DNA of 64,000 nt, from NCBI GenBank assembly GCA_028583415.1, contig CM053269.1:48907322-48971321 (forward strand), written 5' to 3'. The notes under the pieces were generated by a model that had not been told where the DNA came from, did no database searches, and saw only the letters and a list, made by a program, of their open reading frames with translations. This DNA is from Protea cynaroides (lineage: Eukaryota; Streptophyta; Magnoliopsida; Proteales; Proteaceae). Shown piece after piece: positions 58,308 through 64,000 of the stretch. Both the position numbers and the translations under genes were made by a program. How positions within the stretch are numbered: position 1 is the stretch's first letter; each line of letters begins with the position of its first letter.

Positions 58308-58527
58308 TGTTTAGTCAGAACCGTCTTTTGCCATAGGTGGAAGCTTGAAGACTGGAACTTATTGTCGAGATTATTAGATTAATCTTGACTTGTCATTCTA
58401 GACTGAGCCAGTACTTTATTTGTAGGGAGAAAACTGTTACATTAAAGGAATAAAAGATGAGCATAAGTAGGTATGAGTAGGTACACACACATATGTGCAC
58501 ATACATCGAACCTAGACATTTACAACA
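58308..58527 (-). repeat. 3' LTR of copia relic 1
   Basis: Begins TGTTGTAAATG on the minus strand, right after the polypurine tract, and probably ends TAAACA at 58308. The end is the less certain boundary. Confidence 0.55.
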
Positions 58528-61206
58528 CTCTCCCTTGAGTTGGTGTGTAGATATCACACATGCCGAACTTGGATACAATAGGATGAAATAATTTACTAAT
58601 AAGTCCTTTAGTAAGAACATCAGTTGGTTGATCCTTGGTCTTGACAAAAGGCATACAAACTAGGTCTGCTTCTGGCTCCTCTTTAATAAAGTGGCTATCA
58701 ATCTCAACTAGCTTCGTTCGATAATGCTGAATAGGATTATGAGCTATGCTGATTGTAGATTTGTTGTCATAGTACAACATCATAGGGAGAGGAACATGAA
58801 TACTTAAGTCTCGAAGAAGTGCTTGTACCCATAGTAGTTCACAAACGTCGTGAGCCATAATGCGGAATTTTGCTTTGATGCTGGAACGGGCAACGACAAC
58901 CTGCTTTTTGCTTCTCCAGGTGACTAAGTTTCTTGCCTACAAAGGTACAGTATCTTGATGTAGAGTGGCGGTCATTAGAGGATCCGGCTCAGTCGACATC
59001 AGTAAAAACCTCGATCCGCAAGTGATGTCGATGAGAGAACAAGATGCCCCTTCCAAGAGAAGACTTCAAGTACCATAGGATATGGAAGGCAACTTCTAAA
59101 TGAGTAGAGTGAGGAGCAGGCATGTATTGATTGACTACACTCACTGCAAAGGCAATATCAGGCTGAGGGTGTGAGAGATAAATTAATTGGTCAACTAACA
59201 GTTGGTACTATCCTTTATCAACAGGGTCACCATCATTGCTTTTGAGGTGAGCATGGACTTCAAGAGGAGTATTTGCTGGGCGACATCTCAACAGTCTTGT
59301 CTCGGAGAGAAGATCCATAGTGTACTTACTTTGAGAAAGAAAGACGCCATTAGTTGAATGAGCAACTTCAATCCCAAGGAAATAATGTAATTTTCCAAGA
59401 TCTTTGATCTCAAATTCATTGCCCAGATAAGTCTTTAAATGAGCTATCTCGTCAAAGTCATTACCAGTGACTACAATATCATCAACATAGACGATTAATA
59501 CTGTAATCTTACTGCCTAGTTGTTTGATAAACAAAATATGGTCAGCATTACTCTCTATATAGCTAGAAGCCACTATAGCTTTATGAAATCGACCAAACTA
59601 GGCTCGAGGTGACTGCTTAAACCCATGCAATGCTTTCTTCGATTTACAGACTTTTCCCTGTGCTGATTTGAGAAACTAGGTGGAATATTCATATAAACTT
59701 CATCCTCAAGTTCTCCATGAATGAATGCATTTTTCATATCGAGCAATTGCAATTCCCATCCTAGGTTGACGATGTAGGAAAGAATAACCAGTTGGTGTTC
59801 AATTTTGCCACAGGAGCAAAAGTCTCCTGGTAATCAATCCATAGGTCTGTGTACATCCGCGAGCAATAAGTCTAGCTTTGTAGTGATCCACAATACCATC
59901 CATCTTCTATTTCACCATAAACACCCATTTGTAGGTGATTGGTCTCTTATCATGAGGAAGAGGAATCAACTCCCAGGTGTCATTCTTCCCAAGGGCTCTC
60001 ATTTCCTCAAGCATAGCCTCTTTTAATTAGTGATCGGCTAGTGCCTGCTGCCAATTCTGAGGAGTAAAAACAACAAACAAAGAGGACACGAAAGCTTGGT
60101 AGGATGGAGACTAGGATTGATAAGAGACAACATTAGATATGGGATGTTGAGTACATGCCCCGATTGCGAAGTGCAATTGGTATGTTACTAGAAGGATCGA
60201 AAACAAGAATACTAGAGGAAGGGATATTACCTAATGGAATTGAGCTTGGGTCCGGAGGATATGGTTGGTTGGGTAGTTTGGTAGTGGAGGTGTCGCCGTG
60301 CTTCTTCCGGGTGTATACTCACACCTTAGGTTGCACTGAAGGTTGTTCAGAGGACTCCCGGAATCAGAAGTTGCTCCCCCTGAACTGGGTGGTATTCATG
60401 GTATCCATAGGAACTGATTCAGTTTTTCTATGGGAGCATCCCCTAAGCCATCACTGTGGTCCAATGGAAAAGCTATTATAGGCACCTTTTCACCAACAAC
60501 ATCACCAACAATACTAGAGGACACCTCCTGAAGAGGGGCCGACGGATAGTAAGCTATAGACTCATGAAAAATGACATCCATGGTCACTAAAACATGCTGA
60601 GTAAGAATGGTAACATTTGTAGCCCCTTTGAGTAGCCGAGTGCCCAATAAATATATACTTCACCCCCCCCCCTCCGGAGATCAAGCTTACCATGCGAACA
60701 ATGATCATGAGCAAAGCAAACACAACCAAAGGTTGTGGAAGTAACAAGGAACGAGATGGAACTGTGAAGAGCAGCAATGGGAGAGCGAAACCGAGCCCCC
60801 GAGAAGGCATGCGGTTGATGAGGAATGCAGTACATTATCACCCTAAAATTAAGGAGGCACATTCATAGCAAACATGAGAGAATGCGACATCTAACAGATG
60901 ATTGTTTTTCCTTGCCGCGATGCTGTCCTGAGCAGGAGTATCAACACAAGTAGTCTGATGGATGATACCATGGGGAGAAAAATATGTCTAGAAGGAGTCG
61001 TCCATAAATTTCATGCCGTTGTCACTTTGCAAAATCTTCACCTGAGCATTAAACTGGGTTTTTATCATGGAGTGGAACAATTGGAAACAATGAAACACTT
61101 TATTCTTATGGCGAAGCAAATAAAGCCATGTGGTACGTGTATGGCAAGTAATGAAGATGGCTTTAGTAGATTTCTGTGCACCTGATGTACTACCAGTCAC
61201 ATCTTC
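58308..61206 (-). mobile_element. Copia relic 1, 3' part (integrase to LTR)
   Basis: Minus-strand pieces in copia order: integrase core (TTWLYLLRHK, LQSDNG, 61190-60990), integrase C-terminus, a hinge, reverse transcriptase (59573-59208, VYVDDIVVTGND, FLGIEVA, CRPANTPLE), RNase H (58858-58540, YYDNKSTISIAHNP), a polypurine tract AAGGGAGAG and a 220-bp LTR (58308-58527). Multiple stops and frameshifts; inactive. The 5' part continues at 63418 after an interruption. Confidence 0.88.
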
Positions 61207-63397
61207 AGGGGGAGAAGGAGGCAGCCTAAAGTGCCGAACTTGAAGATGTGCCTTTGTTTTTACCAGAAGAAACAGAAAGAGTTCAAGAAAGAGTCATCAC
61301 GGATTTGGATCCGCATGTTCCAGACACAGATGCAACATTAGACCATGATATAATACCACCTTCTACACCTACATCCATTCCCACAACCAGTCCTAATGCC
61401 AAACCTCTGCAAGTCTACAACCGTGCCAGAAGCAAGCAAGGAAGGACCACTACCATCAACGCAACTTCACATGTCCCTTTGTCAGTCCTGGATCTAGAGA
61501 CTCTTGGTAAGGAAATTCCTTTCTGTGATTCTGATTTATTGCCATTCGGAAAGGTTCTAGGTCCTGCACACTTCACCCTATTTCTAATTTTGTTTCGAAT
61601 AACTCTTTATCTCCTTCCTTCCATGCATTCGTGTCCTTGCTTTCCTCTTTGTCTATTCTTCAGAAATGGCAAGATGCAATTATAGATGAACAGTGGAAAA
61701 TTGCAATGATGGAAGAAATGAGAGCCTTGAAGAAAAATGATACATGAGACCTTGTTCCCTTCCCACCAAGTAAGAGGCCGGTAGGGTGCAAGTGAGTTTT
61801 CACAGTTAAATAAAAAATAGATGGAACTGTGGATCGGTATGAGGCAAGACTGGTTGCTCATGGATTTACCTAGACATATGGGTTTGATTACCAAGAAACC
61901 TTTGCTCCAGTGGCCAAGATGACAACAGTCCGGGTTCTTTTGGCATGTGCAAATAACTGAGATTTACAACAGCTTGATATAAAGAATGCCTTTCTTCATG
62001 GGGAACTTATCGAGGAAGTTTATATGGACTGTCCACCCTGTTTTACAAATGCGAGCACCAAATGGAAGGTATGCAAGTTAAAACGCTTTCTTTATGGACT
62101 TAGACAGTCCCCTAAAGCATGGTTTGGTAGATTTCATAAAGCTATGATAGCATTCGGCTATGTTCAGAGTAATGTTGACCATACGTTGTTTATCAAGCAT
62201 ACATTTAGAACTTTCACTGCACTTCTTGTATACATGGTGGATGATATTGTTGTCACTAGGAGTAATGATGATGAAATTAGGAAACTGAAAATGTTTCTGG
62301 GAAAGGAGTTTGAAAGCAAGGATCTTGGAAAGCTTAGGTACTTTTTTGGGATTGAAGTTGCTTGCTTCTCAAAGGACATTTTTCTTTCTCAAAGAAAGTA
62401 TATCCTCGATCTTCTCTTAGAAACAGGACTACTAGGGTGCCGACCATTTGATACTCCTCTGGATTCCAATTCTAAGTCAGGGAGAAAGAAGGAACACTGG
62501 CGGATAAAGGCAGGTACCAGCGATTAATTGGAAGGCTTATCTGTCTATCATATACCAGTCCAGATATTGCATTTGCAGTGAGTTTGGTGAGTCTGCATGA
62601 TCTCTACTCAACACATATGGAGGTAGTCTATAGGATTCTACATTATCTAAAGGCAGCTCCAGGGAAATGGGTTCTACTCTCACCGCATGACCATCTCAAA
62701 GTTAAGGCTTATACCGATGCGAATTGGGCAGGGAGTCCAGACCATAAGTCTATCTCTAGTTACTGTACCTTTGTAGGTGGAAATCTGATTAGTTGGCGCA
62801 GCAAGAAGCAGAATGTTGTGGCCTAATCTAGTGCAAAGGTAGAATTTAGGGCGATGGTCTAGGGAATATGTGAACGTTTATGGTTGCAAGGCTTACGTAG
62901 AGACTTGAAGGTTCAATGTCCCCAATCCATGACTCTGTTTTGGGACAATAAGGCGGCTATCAGCATTGCTCATGACTCTGTTTAGCATGATTGGACAAAA
63001 CATGTTGAAATAGACTGCCACTTCATTAAAGAGAAATTGGAAAGTGGACAAATTTAGATCCCTTTTGTCAGATCAGAGGATTAGCTGGCCGATATCTTCA
63101 CCAAAGGGTTACTTGGAAAACCTTTTCATATGATATTATCCAAGTTGTGTATGCATGATATATATGCACCAACTTGAGTGGGAGTGTTGAAAATATGGTC
63201 CGGTTGATGGTGTGTCTGGCTGATGGACCATCCTCCACACAAGTGGTCCATCTACCGCACCACCCATCAGCCGCACGATAAGTGTCTAGGTTCTATGCAC
63301 TTCTTTCTCACCTACTTTCTTTCTTTGTAAATCCGTTCATCTATAAATAATAAGAAGGCTGGGTGAGGTGGGTACTCACTCATTCTTTGAATCAACA
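61207..63397 (+). mobile_element. Copia relic 2, 5'-truncated, opposite strand
   Basis: Plus-strand remains of a related copia: hinge (61248-61500), reverse transcriptase from about 61690 with YGLRQSPKAWFGRF, polymerase box YMVDD (an extra Met), FFGIEVA and CRPFDTPLD, RNase H to about 63175 (YTDANWAGSPDHKS, DNKAAISIAHDS), the purine tract GAGTGGGAG and a 3' LTR. Gag, protease, integrase and the 5' LTR are missing. Several stops. It sits inside relic 1. Confidence 0.88.
63185..63397 (+). repeat. 3' LTR of copia relic 2
   Basis: Runs from TGTTGAAAATATGG to TCAACA, so the ends are perfect inverted TGTTGA/TCAACA. It contains a TATA-like CTATAAATAA near 63341. Confidence 0.65.
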
Positions 63398-63417
63398 GTA
63401 GTTAACAGCGATATCCC

Positions 63418-63935
63418 AAAGGAGAGACAACAAGACGGTCCCAAAACATCAGAGTGAATCAAATAAAATGGGGCGGCACTTGATTATTCAAAAGGGGATA
63501 AATTGTACGAGTTTGCTTTGCAAAAACGCAAGCATCACGATGAAATTATTTCTGATTACACTTCTTGACTAACTTAGGATTGGAAATACTTTAGCTAAGC
63601 TACTGATGGGGGGATGGCCCAGGCACCGATGCCAATACGGCTAATGCTGCAGGAATAATAGTAGTCTGGGGAGTCTGACTTGGAACTGGTGAAATTGTAG
63701 GAAGACCGTCCTCAAGCAAGTACGAACCACCATGAACCCTACCACAACCAATCATTGCCTCCATCTTCAAGTCCTGAAAGACACAGTGAGAAGGAAAAAA
63801 AAAAGTGACTTTGCAATTTAAATCTTTGGTAATACTACTAATATAGAGAATGTTAGTAGCAAAATTAGGAACATGTAAAACTGAAAATAAAGATAAAGAA
63901 GAGGAGCAACAAAAATGGATCCTTTTTCCTGAGTA

Positions 63936-63947
<12 letters not shown>
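63418..63947 (-). mobile_element. Copia relic 1, 5' part (GAG-pre-integrase)
   Basis: Minus strand 63947-63600 encodes the segment before the integrase (VLHVPNFATN, ISSITKDLNCKVTFF, GCGRVHGG). 63600-63418 continues with an integrase zinc-region-like HRDACVFAKQTRT and the start of the catalytic core. This is the upstream half of relic 1, and the next part is found at 61206. Confidence 0.82.

Positions 63948-63983
<36 letters not shown>
63938..63983. repeat. (CA)n then (GA)n microsatellite
   Basis: A short CA run followed by about 36 bases of GA near the window end. Confidence 0.95.
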
Positions 63984-63985
<2 letters not shown>

Positions 63986-64000
63986 ATCAACGACTCGGAC

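Overview
This is nuclear DNA of a flowering plant. It is AT-rich, its genes have introns, and most of it is transposon debris. Only three host genes can be supported. The first is the last exon of a CYP71-type cytochrome P450 (584-1201, +), whose first exon lies before the window. The second is a seven-exon MATE/DTX efflux carrier (17097-26639, -). The third is an intronless-CDS F-box/WD40 protein of the FBX2 type (48571-50271, -). The species cannot be named from the sequence. I saw no tRNA, rRNA or CRISPR array.

Layout. 1-1200: P450 intron and exon. 1758-2000: tail of a LINE. 2080-4213 and 9691-11771: two related ~2.1-kb solo-LTR-like elements. 4.2-9.7 kb: gene-free, with several small tandem repeats. 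12.7-13.8 kb: an eight-unit minisatellite. 13848-16939: a ~3.1-kb probable solo LTR. 17.1-26.6 kb: the MATE gene, with LINE tails and MITEs in its introns. 26832-32253: a complete but dead Ty1/copia element sitting about 190 bp upstream of the MATE start codon. 32.3-34.5 kb: duplicated remains of the MATE 5' region, with foldback elements inserted. 35255-36925 and 39175-40580: two Pack-MULE-like elements. The second carries a broken, intron-containing MGST3-like gene. 40.9-45.6 kb: four MITEs of one family with long CCA/GGT trinucleotide arrays; a fifth is at 51.3 kb and a core-less relic is inside the MATE gene. 46-48.5 kb: little. 48.6-50.9 kb: the F-box gene. 52-58 kb: small MITEs and duplications. 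58.3-64 kb: two copia relics in opposite orientation, one interrupting the other.

The three genes do not form a visible pathway. The unusual content is the mobile DNA: (1) a TTA-flanked Tourist-like MITE family whose core is an expanding CCA/GGT array; (2) a set of six foldback elements that share the terminus AAATC(G/C)TCTC but mostly have unrelated interiors, several with 9-bp target duplications; (3) gene capture by long-TIR elements; (4) a MATE gene with an otherwise intact coding structure but a CG where the AG splice acceptor of exon 4 should be, exon 4 being an in-frame 57-bp exon. All identifications come from reading motifs, splice sites and repeats by eye; no database search was possible.
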